Shown here: in pieces, positions 17,692 through 28,129 of the stretch
Position numbering within the stretch: position 1 is the first letter of the stretch
How the letters are laid out: every line of letters begins with the position of its first letter
Assembly: GCA_963741355.1 (NCBI GenBank)
Contig: CAVUIG010000013.1
Coordinates: forward strand, 62,001-126,000
Reading direction: 5' to 3'
From: CAIWHR01 sp963741355
GTDB lineage: Bacteria; Pseudomonadota; Gammaproteobacteria; Burkholderiales; Casimicrobiaceae
DNA: 64,000 nucleotides
The notes under the pieces: model-generated
The model's database searches: none
The model's input: only the letters and a program-made list of their open reading frames with translations
What the model was told of the DNA's origin: nothing
Made by a program: the position numbers and the translations under genes

Positions 17692-19185
17692 TTGGCTGAA
17701 TTCGGCGCGCTGTTCCACGGCTTCGCGGTCGTCCTGACCCCGTTCAACCTGCTGCTGATGACGATCGGGATCGTGCTCGGCGTCATCATCGGGGTGCTGC
17801 CCGGGCTGGGCGGCGCCAACGGCGTCGCGATTCTGCTGCCGCTGACGTTCTCGATGCCGCCGACCTCGGCGATCATCATGCTCTCGTGTATCTACTGGGG
17901 CGCGCTGTTCGGCGGCGCCATCACCTCGGTGCTGTTCAACATCCCCGGCGAGCCCTGGTCGGTGGCGACGACGTTCGATGGATACCCGATGGCGCAGCAG
18001 GGCCGCGCCGGCGAGGCGCTGACGACGTCGTTCACCTCGTCGTTCGTCGGCGCGCTGTTCGCAGTCATAATGATCACCTTTCTCGCGCCGCTGGTCGCGA
18101 AGTTCGCGCTGCAGTTCGGCCCGCCCGAATTCTTCTCGGTCTTTCTGCTCACGTTCTGCAGCTTCATCGGCATGGGCAAGGGCTCGCCGTGGAAGACGCT
18201 GGCGTCGATGCTGCTCGGGTTCGCGCTCGCCGCGATCGGCATGGACAACATCACCGGGCGCCTGCGCCTCACCTTCGGGTTTTCGGAAATGATGCGCGGC
18301 GTCGACTTCCTGATCGCCGTGATCGGGCTCTTCGGGATCGGCGAGATCCTGCTGTCGATGGAGGAAGGGCTGGCCTTTTCCGGCAAGTCGGCGAAGCTCA
18401 ACCCCAAGGTAGTGCTCGAGACCTGGAAGAAGCTCCCCGCCTACTGGATGTTGTCGCTGCGGAGCTGCCTGATCGGCTGCTGGATGGGCATCACGCCGGG
18501 CGGGGCGACGCCCGCTTCATTCATGAGCTACGGCGTCGCGAAGAAGATGTCGAAGAACGGCGACAAGTTCGGCACCGGGCAGATCGAGGGTGTCATCGCG
18601 CCGGAGACCGCCGCACACGCGGCCGGCACCAGCGCACTGCTTCCGATGCTGGCGCTCGGAATCCCGGGCTCGCCAACCGCAGCGGTGCTGCTGGGCGGCC
18701 TGCTGATCTGGGGATTGCAGCCGGGGCCGCTCCTGTTCGTCGAGCAGAAGGATTTCGTCTGGGGCCTGATCGCCTCCATGTATCTCGGCAACCTGGCGGG
18801 CCTCATCATCGTGCTGACCTGCGTCCCGCTCTTCGCCGCGATCCTGCGCGTGCCGTTCTCGATCATCGCGCCGATCATCATCGTGATCTGCGCGATCGGC
18901 GCCTACACGGTGCACAACGCGATGCTCGACGTGTGGTTCATGCTGCTGTTCGGCGTCGTCGGCTACATCTTCAAGAAGCTCAACTATCCGCTCGCGCCGC
19001 TGGTGCTGGCGCTCGTGCTGGGCGACCGCGCCGAGGATTCTTTCCGCCAGTCGATGTTGATCTCGCAGGGCGACCTGTCGGTATTCTTCTCCAGCGGCCT
19101 CGTCGGCGGCATCACCGCGCTTGCGCTGCTGATGCTGTTCTGGCCGTTGCTGTCGCGGGTCATCGCCTGGCTGCGCGGCCACTGA
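17692..19185 (+). CDS. tctA: tripartite tricarboxylate transporter large permease TctA
   Basis: The main channel subunit, about 497 residues with some 10-12 transmembrane helices. Hallmarks are GVIIGVLPGLGGANGVAILLP near the N-terminus, the repeat-half motif MGITPGGATPASFMSYGVA, and the conserved GIPGSPTAAVLLGGLLIWGL. I take TTG 17692 as the start because GAGAGGAA sits just ahead; the GTG at 17629 overlaps tctB and adds non-homologous residues. It ends 53 bp before the convergent fdsA stop. Confidence 0.92.
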   Translation: MAEFGALFHGFAVVLTPFNLLLMTIGIVLGVIIGVLPGLGGANGVAILLPLTFSMPPTSAIIMLSCIYWGALFGGAITSVLFNIPGEPWSVATTFDGYPMAQQGRAGEALTTSFTSSFVGALFAVIMITFLAPLVAKFALQFGPPEFFSVFLLTFCSFIGMGKGSPWKTLASMLLGFALAAIGMDNITGRLRLTFGFSEMMRGVDFLIAVIGLFGIGEILLSMEEGLAFSGKSAKLNPKVVLETWKKLPAYWMLSLRSCLIGCWMGITPGGATPASFMSYGVAKKMSKNGDKFGTGQIEGVIAPETAAHAAGTSALLPMLALGIPGSPTAAVLLGGLLIWGLQPGPLLFVEQKDFVWGLIASMYLGNLAGLIIVLTCVPLFAAILRVPFSIIAPIIIVICAIGAYTVHNAMLDVWFMLLFGVVGYIFKKLNYPLAPLVLALVLGDRAEDSFRQSMLISQGDLSVFFSSGLVGGITALALLMLFWPLLSRVIAWLRGH

Positions 19186-19237
19186 AGCTCCGCGCCCCCG
19201 CACGCGATCCTCGGCGGAGCATCCGCGGGCCGCGCAT

Positions 19238-22040
19238 TCACGCGGGCAGGCGCGCGCGCTCTTGCGGGTAGCCCGTCTCTGCGCGAATCTCGCCTCCCGC
19301 GCTCACCCGCACCGCGCAATACTTGAACTCCGGAATCTTGCCGACCGGATCGAGCACGGGATTGGTGAGCAGGTTCGCCGCCGCCTCGTAGAAGCAGAAC
19401 GGGATGAACACCGCGCCGCGCGGCGTGCCGTCGTCGGCGCGCGCGTGTAGCGCGATCGTGCCGCGCCGCGACTCGACCGTGACGGCTCCGCCGGCGGCCA
19501 CACCCAGCGCCGCGAGGTCCTGCGGATGCAGCGACACCACCGGACCCGGCTCGATCGCGTCGAGCACCTCGGTGCGGCGGGTCATGCTGCCGGTGTGCCA
19601 GTGCTCGAGCTGCCGCCCGGTGATCAGCACGAACGGATACTCGGCGTCGGGCCGCTCGGCCGCGTAGGTCACCTGCGCCGGGACGAGGCGCGCGCGTCCG
19701 CTCGGCGTCGGGAAGTCGTGCGTGAACACGACGCGCTCGCCGGGGTCGCCTTCGTGCTCGCACGGATAGGTGACCGCATGCTCGCGCTCGAGCCGCTCCC
19801 ACGTGATGCCGGCGATCGACGGCATCGCCTGGCGCATCTCGGCGAACACGTCGCGCGGATGCGCGTAATTCCAGTCGAGACCGAGCCGCTTCGCCATCGC
19901 GACGACGATGTCGAGATCCTGCCGCGCGTCGCCCGGGGGTGAGAGCGCCTGGCGTCCGAGCTGCACGGTGCGGTCGGTGTTCGTGAACGTCCCGGACTTT
20001 TCCGGAAAGGCGGTGGCGGGAAGGATCACGTCGGCGAGATAGCAGGTCTCGGTCAGGAAGATGTCCTGCACGACCAGCATCTCGAGCTTCGAGAGCGCCT
20101 CGCGCGCGTGGTGGACGTCCGGATCCGACATCGCCGGGTTCTCGCCCATCACGTACATGCCGCGGATCGTGCCCGCGCTGGCCGCGCTCATGATCTCGAC
20201 GACGGTGAGGCCCGCCTTCGGGTCGAGCGAGGCGCCCCACAGCGCCTCGAACCGCTGCTGCGCGTCGGCGTTGTCGACGCGCCGGTAATCCGGATACATC
20301 ATCGGGATGAGGCCGACGTCGGAGGCCCCCTGCACGTTGTTCTGGCCGCGCAGCGGATGGAGGCCGGTGCCCGGCCGCCCAACCTGCCCGGTCAGCATCG
20401 ACAGCGCGATGAGGCAGCGCGCGTTGTCGGTGCCGTGCGTGTGCTGCGAGATCCCCATCCCCCACAGGATCATCGATGCGCGCGACGAAGCGAAGAGGCG
20501 CGCGACCGCGCGGATCGTGTCGGCCGGGATGCCGCAGACGGGCGCCATCGCCTCGGGGCTGTGGCCCGCGACGTTCTTCTTGAGCTCCTCGAAGCCGCTG
20601 GTGCGATCGTCGATGAACGACTGCGCGACCAAGCCTTCGTCGATGATCGTGAACATCATTGCGTTCAGGAACGCCACGTCGGTGTCGGGCTTGAACTGCA
20701 GATAATGCTTCGCGTGGCGCGCAAGCTCGGAGCGGCGCGGGTCGGCGAGAATGAGGTGCGTGCCGCGCTTCACCGCGTTCTTGATCCACGTCGCGGCGAC
20801 CGGATGGTTGACGACCGGGTTGGCGCCGATCAGCAGCACGACCTCGGCCTGCATGACGTCCATCACCGGATTCGACACCGCGCCCGAGCCGATGCCCTCG
20901 AGCAGCGCCGCCACGCTCGACGCATGGCAGAGCCGCGTGCAATGGTCGACATTGTTCGAGCCGAAGCCCGTGCGCACGAGCTTCTGGAAGAGATACGCCT
21001 CCTCGTTCGAGCATTTCGCGGAGCCGAAACCCGCCAGGGCGTGCGGCCCGTGCTGGTCGCGAATCCGCGCGAGCGTGCCGCCCGCGAGATCCAGCGCTTC
21101 GTCCCAGCTCGCCTCGCGGAACACCGACAGCGGATTCGCGGGGTCGACGATGAAGTCGCCCGTCTTGGGAAAGCCGGGCTTCCTGATCAGCGGCTTCGTG
21201 AGCCGCTGCGGGTGCGACACGTAGTCGAAGCCGAAGCGGCCCTTGACGCACAGCCGGTCGTGATTCGCCGGCCCGTCGCTTGCCGGCGACGCGGACGATC
21301 GCGTTGTCCTTCACGTGGTAGGTGAGCTGGCAGCCGACGCCGCAGTACGGGCACACGGAGTCGACCGTCTTGTCCGTCGCGACGACGTACGCATCGTGCG
21401 CCGGCGCCAGCGCGCCGGTGGGGCAGGCCTGCACGCACTCGCCGCACGCGACGCACGTCGACGTTCCCATCGGATCGTCGAGGTCGAACACGATCTTCGA
21501 GTGCGCGCCGCGAAACGCGTAGCCGATCACGTCGTTGACCTGCACCTCGCGGCAGGCGCGCACGCAGCGCGTGCACTGGATGCAGGCGTCGAGGTTGACC
21601 GCCATCGCGGGATGCGAGACGTCGGGCGCGGGCTGCGCGCGCGGCGCGAAGCGCGGCTTGCCGATGCCGAGCCAGCGCCGCCACTGCTCCAGCTCCGAGT
21701 CGGGCTTGTAGACGCGCTCCGGCACGTCGGACACCAGCATCTCGACGACGACCTTCTGCGCGTGACGCGCGCGGGCGCTGCCGCTCTGCACGTCCATGCC
21801 GGCCGCCGGCGCGCGGCAGCACGACGGCGCGAGGACGCGCTCGCCCTTGATCTCGACGACGCAGGCGCGGCAGTTGCCGTCGGCGCGCATCCCCGGCGTG
21901 TAGCACAGGTGCGGGATCTCGATGCCGTGGCGCGACGCGGCCTCGAGAATCGTCTCGCCCGTCGCCGCCGACACTTCGCGGCCGTCCAGCGTGAAGCGGA
22001 CGGTGCCGACGTCCTGCGGGGCTTCCAATGGGACGCTCAT
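19238..22040 (-). CDS. fdsA: NAD-dependent formate dehydrogenase alpha subunit, one frameshift
   Basis: The molybdenum subunit that oxidises formate to CO2. From ATG 22040 (ribosome-binding site GGAGG): a [2Fe-2S] ferredoxin domain (CYTPGMRADGNCRACVVEIK), then [4Fe-4S] sites CIQCTRCVRACREVQ and CVACGECVQACPTGAL, then the Mo-bis-PGD domain with CPYCGVGCQLTYHV. The active-site residue is Cys (GFGSAKCSNEEAYLFQ), not selenocysteine. The C-terminal molybdopterin dinucleotide domain includes TGRQLEHWHTGSMTRRTEVL. About 934 residues. The frame changes near 21275-21285, where GDGPANHDRLCVKGRFGFDY is interrupted by extra bases. It lies in an operon with the fused beta/gamma subunit; fdsC and fdsD do not follow. 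Confidence 0.93.
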
Positions 22041-22095
22041 TGCGGCGGCCTCCTTGTGGTGCTCTCGCAGGAAACGACCGTGTCGTCGGCCATGG

Positions 22096-23795
22096 CTATT
22101 TCAATTCGTCCGGAAAATACTTGATCACCGAGGCGACCGGATTGGCCGCCGCCTGGCCGAGGCCGCAGATCGACGCGTCGGTCATGGCCTGTGAGAGCTC
22201 GTCCAGCAGCGGAACGTTCCACGAAGGCTTCGACAGGAGCCCGACCGCCTTCTCGGTGCCGACACGGCAGGGCGTGCACTGGCCGCAGGATTCGTCGGCG
22301 AAGAAGCGCATGAGGTTCAGCGCGGCGTCGCGCGCGCGGTCGTGCTGCGACAGCACGATGATGGCCGCCGATCCGATGAAGCAGCCGTAGGGCTGCAGCG
22401 TGTCGAAATCGAGCGGGAATATCGCCAAGCGATGCCGGCAGGATGCCGCCCGACGCGCCTCCCGGAAGGTACCCGTAGAACTCGTGTCCCGGCAGCATGC
22501 CGCCGCAATGCTCGGCGATGAGCTCGCGCACGGTGATGCCCGCCGGCGCGAGGTGCACGCCGGGCTTCGCGACGCGGCCCGACACCGAGAACGAGCGCAG
22601 GCCCTTGCGGCCGTGGCGGCCGTGCCCCGCGAACGCCTCGGCGCCCTTCTCCAGGATCACCCGCACCCAGTAGAGCGTCTCCATGTTGTGCTCGAGCGTC
22701 GGCCGGCCGAAGAGGCCCACCTGCGCGACGTAGGGCGGCCGCAGCCGCGGCATGCCCGCGCTTGCCCTCGATCGACTCGATCATCGCCGACTCTTCGCCG
22801 CAGATGTACGCGCCGGCGCCGCGCCGCAGATGCAGGCGCGGCAGCGCGCACGGCGGATCCGCTTCGAGCTCCGCGATCGCCTTCTCGAGGATCGCGCGGC
22901 ACGCCGCATACTCGTCGCGCAGGTAGATGTAGACGTCGTCGATGCCGACCGCCCACGCCGCGATCAGCGTCCCTTCGAGGAACCGGTGCGGGTCGCGCTC
23001 GAGGTAGTGGCGGTCCTTGAACGTCCCGGGCTCGCCCTCGTCGATGTTGACGGCCATGCAGGCGCGGCGCGGGCTCGGCACGGACGATCCGCCACTTGCG
23101 CCCCGCCGGAAAACCGGCGCCGCCCAGGCCGCGCAGCCCCGAGTTCTCGAGCGCCGCCATCACGGTCTCGACGTCGCGCTCCCCGGCGACGCACGACGCG
23201 AGCACGCGGTAGCCGTCGTGCTTGCGATACGCGGCGTAGTCGATGTGCGCGGGAATCGCGGGCTCGAATTGCCCGCTCGCCACGGCCGCCGCGATCGCTT
23301 CCGGCCGTCGCGCGGTCGACCGGATTGCGTCCCGACCACGGCCGCCGGCGCGTGCTCGCAGCGGCCGATGCAGGGCGCCGCGATGACGCGCACGTCCGGG
23401 CCGCACGCCTTCGCGGCGGCGACGCGCAGCGCGTCGGCGCCGGCCAGCTGGCACGACAGCGTCTCGCACACGCGCACGGTGATCGCGGGCGGCGGCGCCT
23501 CGCCTTCCTTCACGACGTCGAAATGATGGTAGAACGTCGCGACCTCGTAGACCTCGGTCGTCGCGAGGCGCATCTCCTGCGCGAGCGCGACGATGTGCGC
23601 GGCGGAGATGTGGCCGTGGCGATCCTGGATCCGGTGCAGGAACTCGATCAGCAGATCGCGCCGCCGCGGCGCGTCGCCCAGCAGCGCCTGCACGTCGGCT
23701 AGCGCCTGCGCGTCCACCGCGCGCCCTTTCGGCTGCGTGCGCACCGTCCGGCTGCGGCGAAGCTTCGAGACGTCGACTACCGATTGCTGCGCCAT
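22096..23795 (-). CDS. fdsB: formate dehydrogenase gamma-beta fusion (NuoE-NuoF type), frameshifted
   Basis: The NADH-producing diaphorase part of the soluble formate dehydrogenase. ATG 23795 (MAQQSVVDVSKLRR). Residues about 20-165 are a NuoE-like [2Fe-2S] domain (VRVCETLSCQLAGADAL, then CIGRCEHAP). This leads without a stop into a NuoF-like part: SGLRGLGGAGFPAGRKWRIV (NADH site), NIDEGEPGTFKDRHYLERDP, GAYICGEESAMIESIEGKRG (FMN) and the 4Fe-4S motif ESCGQCTPCRVGTEKAV. In total about 567 residues, equal to FdsG plus FdsB, and no frame gives a stop between them. At least four frame jumps are needed (near 23325, 23080, 22755 and 22430). It is co-transcribed with fdsA. Confidence 0.87.
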
Positions 23796-23871
23796 GCGGA
23801 GTCCTGTTCTTGTCGGGGTCGCCTGCGGCCGCAATCGCGCCTTGCGCGGACGCGTGCGCCACCGCGCTCGC

Positions 23872-24588
23872 TCAATCGAGAAAATCGCAATACTTGTCCA
23901 CGTGCGCCGCGAGGCCGAGCGAGTGCTCGCGCACCAGCCGCTCGGCGAGCTCGGTGTCACGCCGCTCGAGCGCCTCGATGATGTTCATGTGCTCGACGAT
24001 CGAGCGGGCGGCGCGGTCCTTCTGCGAGATTGTGCGCTTGCGGATCGCCCGGACATGGATGAACAGCGTCTCGATCGCCTTGTTCATCAGCTGCGAGCCC
24101 GACAGCCGGATGATCGCCTGGTGGAACGCGATGTTCGCATCCGAGTACTCGTCGATGTGCTTCGCCGGATTCTCGCTCTGGAAGGTGTCGAACATGTGGC
24201 GCAGCGCCGCGATGTCGGCGTCCGACGCGTTCAGCGTGGCGAGCCGCGCCGCCATGCTCTCCAGCGCCGCCCACATCTCGATCATCTCGATGATCTCGCG
24301 CTTGGTCTTGCGCACGATGAAGATGCCGCGCCGGGGGACCGTGCGGAGCAGTCCCTTCTGCTCGAGGCGCGTCATCGCCTCGCGGATGGGCGTGCGGGAG
24401 ACGCCGAGCGCCTCCGAGAGCTGGCGCTCGTCGAGCCGGATCTCTTCGGCGCTGCCGTAGATGTCGGCGTCCATGATCGCCTGCTTCAGTGCCGCGTAGG
24501 CCTGATCGCGGAAGCTCACGTTGCTGGCGAGCTTGGGCAGCGCGAAGGGCGGTGCCGCTTCGGCCGTCACATCGGATTCAACGTTCAT
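23872..24588 (-). CDS. GntR family regulator, FadR/FCD subfamily
   Basis: A 238-residue one-component regulator. The N-terminal winged helix covers about residues 25-95, with LDERQLSEALGVSRTPIREAMTRLEQKGLL, the typical FadR-type recognition region. The C-terminal all-helical FCD domain (about 105-235) has the metal/acid pocket pattern DANIAFHQAI, then ...EHMNIIEALERRD and REHSLGLAAHV. ATG 24588 has AAAGGA six bases ahead and is preferred to TTG 24594. It is divergent from oxc and precedes the formate dehydrogenase genes on the same strand. The palindrome TGGTATACCA in the shared region fits the FCD-type operator, so it probably controls oxc-frc and perhaps fds. Confidence 0.92.
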   Translation of the reverse strand: MNVESDVTAEAAPPFALPKLASNVSFRDQAYAALKQAIMDADIYGSAEEIRLDERQLSEALGVSRTPIREAMTRLEQKGLLRTVPRRGIFIVRKTKREIIEMIEMWAALESMAARLATLNASDADIAALRHMFDTFQSENPAKHIDEYSDANIAFHQAIIRLSGSQLMNKAIETLFIHVRAIRKRTISQKDRAARSIVEHMNIIEALERRDTELAERLVREHSLGLAAHVDKYCDFLD

Positions 24589-24734
24589 CGCCAATCCTTT
24601 CCGGAAGGCCCCGCCGCGCTTGGGCGCAGACGAGCAATGCTCGCGGCGCCGGACCCGGCTCGCCGCCGCCGCCAGCCCGGCTTCTCATGTTGCAGCGCAA
24701 CAATCCAGGCGCTGAATCGAGAGGTCCCACACGC

Positions 24735-24779
24735 TTGACTTGTGCTGGTATACCAAATACGTTATGCAATATATTTGCA
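24735..24779 (+). promoter_or_regulatory. oxc promoter with GntR-type operator
   Basis: A sigma70-like -35 TTGACT (24735-24740) is followed 17 bp on by TACGTT (24758-24763) as a modest -10. Inside the spacer lies the perfect 10-bp palindrome TGGTATACCA (24746-24755), which fits the TNGTNNNACNA consensus known for FadR/FCD regulators. A second dyad, TGCAA/TTGCA (24765-24769 and 24775-24779), follows. A repressor bound here would block RNA polymerase. This is the only AT-rich stretch in the region. Confidence 0.7.
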
Positions 24780-24883
24780 AAACCGGCTTCTGTCGACCCC
24801 TGCGTTCCGCCGCCGGGCCGGTCCCGAAAGCCCGCTCGACTCGTCCCGCCACGCCATCCCTAGTGTCGAATCCGGAGGAAATC

Positions 24884-26687
24884 ATGGAAGACGTCGCCGC
24901 CAAATCCATTCCCAAGCCCTCAGCGTCGACCGCCGAGGGGACGCCGAAAATCGCCAGCGGCGGCGAGATCAACGCGCAATCGCAGGAGACCGACGGCTTT
25001 CAGCTGGTGATCGATGCTCTCAAGCTGAACGACATCGATACGATCTTCGGGCTGCCGGGGATCCCGATCACCGACCTCACGCGGCGCATGCAAAAGGCGG
25101 GACTGCGCGTGATCTCGTTCCGGCACGAGCAGAACGCGGGGTATGCGGCATCCATCGCCGGCTTCCTCACCCGGAAGCCCGGCATCTGCCTGACCGTGTC
25201 CGCGCCCGGCTTCCTCAACGGCGTGACTGCGCTCACGCACGCGACGGTCAACTGCTTTCCGATGATCCTCATCAGCGGCTCCTCGGAGCGCGAGATCGTC
25301 GATTTGCAACAGGGCGACTACGAGGAAATGGACCAGCTCGCGATCGCCAAACCGCTGTGCAAGGCGGCGTTCCGCGTCCTGCATGCCGAGGATATCGGCG
25401 TGGGCGTCGCGCGGGCCATCCGTGCCGCCGTGTCCGGCCGTCCCGGCGGCGTCTACCTCGACCTGCCGGCGAAGCTCTTTCCGCAGGCCATGGACGCGAT
25501 CGCCGGCAAGAACTCGCTCATCAAGGTCGTGGATGCGGCCCCGCGCCAGATTCCCGCGCCGGAGGCCGTGCAGCGCGCGGTGGATCTGCTGAAGAGTGCC
25601 AAGAAGCCGCTCATCATCCTCGGCAAGGGCGCGGCCTACGCGCAGGCCGATGCCGACATCCGTGCGCTGGTCGAAAAAACGGGCATTCCCTACCTGCCGA
25701 TGTCGATGGCCAAGGGCCTCCTGCCGGACACGCACGAGCAGTCCGCATCGGCGGCGCGCTCGTACGTGCTGCCCGAGGCCGACGTCGTGATGCTGATCGG
25801 CGCGCGCCTCAACTGGCTGCTGTCGCAGGGCAAGGGCAAGACGTGGGGCGGCGCCACCTCCAAGTCGTGGGGCGGCCAGAAGTTCGTGCAGATCGACATC
25901 TCGCCGCAGGAAGCGGACAGCAACGTGCGCATCGATGCGCCCGTGGTCGGCGACATCGGCTCCTGCGTGTCGGCGCTGCTCGCGGGCGATCGGGTCGAAC
26001 TGGCCGAAGCCGCCGGCGGAATGGATCGACGCCATCAACGAGCGCAAGACGAAGAACGTCGCGAAGATGGCCGAGACGCTCGCGAAGAATCCGTCGCCGA
26101 TGAGCTTCCAGAGCGCGCTCAACGTGGTGCGCGACATCGTCAAGGCGAATCCCGACGCCATGCTCGTGAACGAGGGCGCGAACGCGCTCGACTTCACGCG
26201 CAGCATCGTGGACATGTACAAGCCGCGCAAGCGGATCGACGTGGGCACATGGGGAATCATGGGCGTCGGCATGGGCTACAGCGTGGCCGCCGCCGTGGTG
26301 ACCGGCCAGCAGGTGATCGCGGTGGAGGGCGACAGCGCCTTCGGTTTCTCCGGCATGGAGACCGAGACGATCTGCCGCTACAACCTGCCCGTGTGCATCG
26401 TCATCATGAACAACAACGGCGTATACCGCGGCGACGAGAAGAATCCCACGGGCGGCCCGGATCCCTCGCCGCTGGTGTTCGTCAAGGATGCCCGCTACGA
26501 CAAGATGATGGAGGCGTGGGGCGGCGTCGGCGCCCATGTCAAGACGCCGGACGAGCTGCGCAGCGCGATGGAAGAGGCGATCCGCTCGCGCCGGCCCACG
26601 CTCATCAACGCGGTCATCGACGAGGGCGGCGGCACGGAGAGCGGCCGCATCACGAGCCTGAACCCATCTGCAAAGAAAAAGTCCTGA
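24884..26687 (+). CDS. oxc: oxalyl-CoA decarboxylase, one frameshift
   Basis: A thiamine-diphosphate enzyme converting oxalyl-CoA to formyl-CoA and CO2. It starts at ATG 24884 behind GGAGGA. It matches the Oxalobacter enzyme segment by segment: DALKLNDIDTIFGLPGIPIT, the catalytic Glu82 in SFRHEQNAGYAASIAG, SGSSEREIVDLQQGDYEEMD, GKGAAYAQADADIRALVEKT and IGARLNWLLSQGKGKTWGG. After a jump near 26015 it continues with VNEGANALDFTRSIVDMYKP, GTWGIMGVGMGY and the ThDP/Mg motif EGDSAFGFSGMETETICRYN...IMNNN. The N-terminus is about 25 residues longer than usual (Ala/Lys/Ser-rich). About 600 residues. It is the first gene of the oxalate operon. Confidence 0.94.
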
Positions 26688-26747
26688 CCGAGACATCTCG
26701 AGTCGAAGCAACGCTTTCGGAATCACAGCAAAGGATAGGGGAACGTA

Positions 26748-27995
26748 ATGGGCAAGGCTTTGGACGGCGTCCGCATCCTGGACTTCACGCACGTGCAGTC
26801 GGGCCCGACCTGCACGCAGCTGCTCGCCTGGATGGGCGCCGACGTGGTCAAGGTCGAGCGCGCCGGCGAGGGCGACATCACGCGCGGGCAGCTGCGCGAC
26901 ATACCGGGCGTGGACAGCCTGTATTTCACGATGCTGAACCACAACAAGCGCTCGATCACCGTCGACGCCAAGAATCCGAAGGGCAAGGCGATCCTCGAGG
27001 CGCTGGTCAAGAAGTGCGACGTGCTGGTCGAGAACTTCGCGCCCGGCGCGCTCGACCGGATGGGATTCACGTGGGAGCGCATCCAGGAGCTCAATCCGCG
27101 GATGATCGTCGCGTCGGTCAAGGGCTTCGGGCCGGGTCCGTACGAGGACTGCAAGGTGTACGAGAACGTCGCGCAGTGCGCCGGCGGCTCGGCGTCCACG
27201 ACCGGCTTCGACGACGGCCCGCCGCTCGTCACCGCCGCGCAGATCGGCGATTCGGGCACGGGATTGCATCTCGCGCTCGGCATCGTCGCCGCGCTCTACC
27301 AGCGCAAGACGACCGGGCGCGGCCAGAAGGTGCTGGCCGCGATGCAGGACGGCGTGTTGAATCTCTGCCGCGTCAAGCTGCGCGACCAGCAGCGCCTCGC
27401 GCGCACGAAGATCATGGAAGAGTACCCGCAGTTTCCCAACGGCAAGTTCGGCGACGCGGTGCCGCGCGCCGGCAACGCGTCGGGCGGCGGCCAGCCGGGC
27501 TGGATCCTGAAGTGCAAGGGCTGGGAAACCGACCCCAACGCGTACATCTACTTCATCACGCAGGCGCCGGTGTGGAAGGACATCTGCGAGGTGATCGGCC
27601 GCGAGGAGTGGCTCACCGATCCGCGCTACGCGACGCCCAAGGCGCGGCTGCCGCACCTGATGGAGATCTTCGGCGAGATCGAGAAGTGGACGATGACCAA
27701 GACCAAGTTCGAGGCGATGGACATCCTCAACAAGCACGACATCCCGTGCGGCCCGATCCTGTCGATGAAGGAGCTTGCCGAGGAGCCGTCGCTGCGAAAG
27801 ACCGGAACGGTGGTCGAGGTCGACCACCCGACGCGCGGCAAGTACCTGAGCGTCGGCAACCCGATCAAGATGTCGGACAGCCCGTCGGACGTGACGCGCT
27901 CGCCGCTCCTCGGCGAGCACACCGACGAGGTGCTGGCCGAGCTCGGCTACGACAAGGATGCCATCGCGGCGCTGCGCGCCGAAAAGGTCATCTGA
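26748..27995 (+). CDS. frc: formyl-CoA:oxalate CoA-transferase
   Basis: A class III (CaiB/BaiF) CoA-transferase of 415 residues. It moves CoA from formyl-CoA to oxalate, giving oxalyl-CoA for Oxc and releasing formate. The intact ORF has LDGVRILDFTHVQSGPTCTQ at the N-terminus, catalytic Asp168 in AAQIGDSGTGLHLALG (Asp169 in the Oxalobacter enzyme), and the glycine loop GNASGGGQPGWILKCKG that closes on the active site. ATG 26748 is preceded by GGATAGGGG. It lies 60 bp after oxc on the same strand. The presence of both glycine loop and aspartate argues for true Frc rather than a generic CaiB. Confidence 0.95.
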   Translation: MGKALDGVRILDFTHVQSGPTCTQLLAWMGADVVKVERAGEGDITRGQLRDIPGVDSLYFTMLNHNKRSITVDAKNPKGKAILEALVKKCDVLVENFAPGALDRMGFTWERIQELNPRMIVASVKGFGPGPYEDCKVYENVAQCAGGSASTTGFDDGPPLVTAAQIGDSGTGLHLALGIVAALYQRKTTGRGQKVLAAMQDGVLNLCRVKLRDQQRLARTKIMEEYPQFPNGKFGDAVPRAGNASGGGQPGWILKCKGWETDPNAYIYFITQAPVWKDICEVIGREEWLTDPRYATPKARLPHLMEIFGEIEKWTMTKTKFEAMDILNKHDIPCGPILSMKELAEEPSLRKTGTVVEVDHPTRGKYLSVGNPIKMSDSPSDVTRSPLLGEHTDEVLAELGYDKDAIAALRAEKVI

Positions 27996-28129
27996 AGCAC
28001 GCCGGATGAATCTCGTCGCATGCCGCATCCGCAGCACGAAATCGGCATCCCGTCCGCCTCGTGTCGGCACACGGCCCGCCCGCGGGCCGCGTCGCGCACC
28101 CGCTCGTCACATCAATTGAGGAACATGCC

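Noticed and set aside
18984..22040. 1018-residue minus-strand ORF
   Set aside because: Only its first 250 or so residues are FdsA; the rest is the wrong frame after an indel and runs under tctA.
24740..28009. 1089-residue ORF running from oxc through frc
   Set aside because: Real oxc sequence until about 26015, then Arg-rich shadow; frc is intact in another frame.
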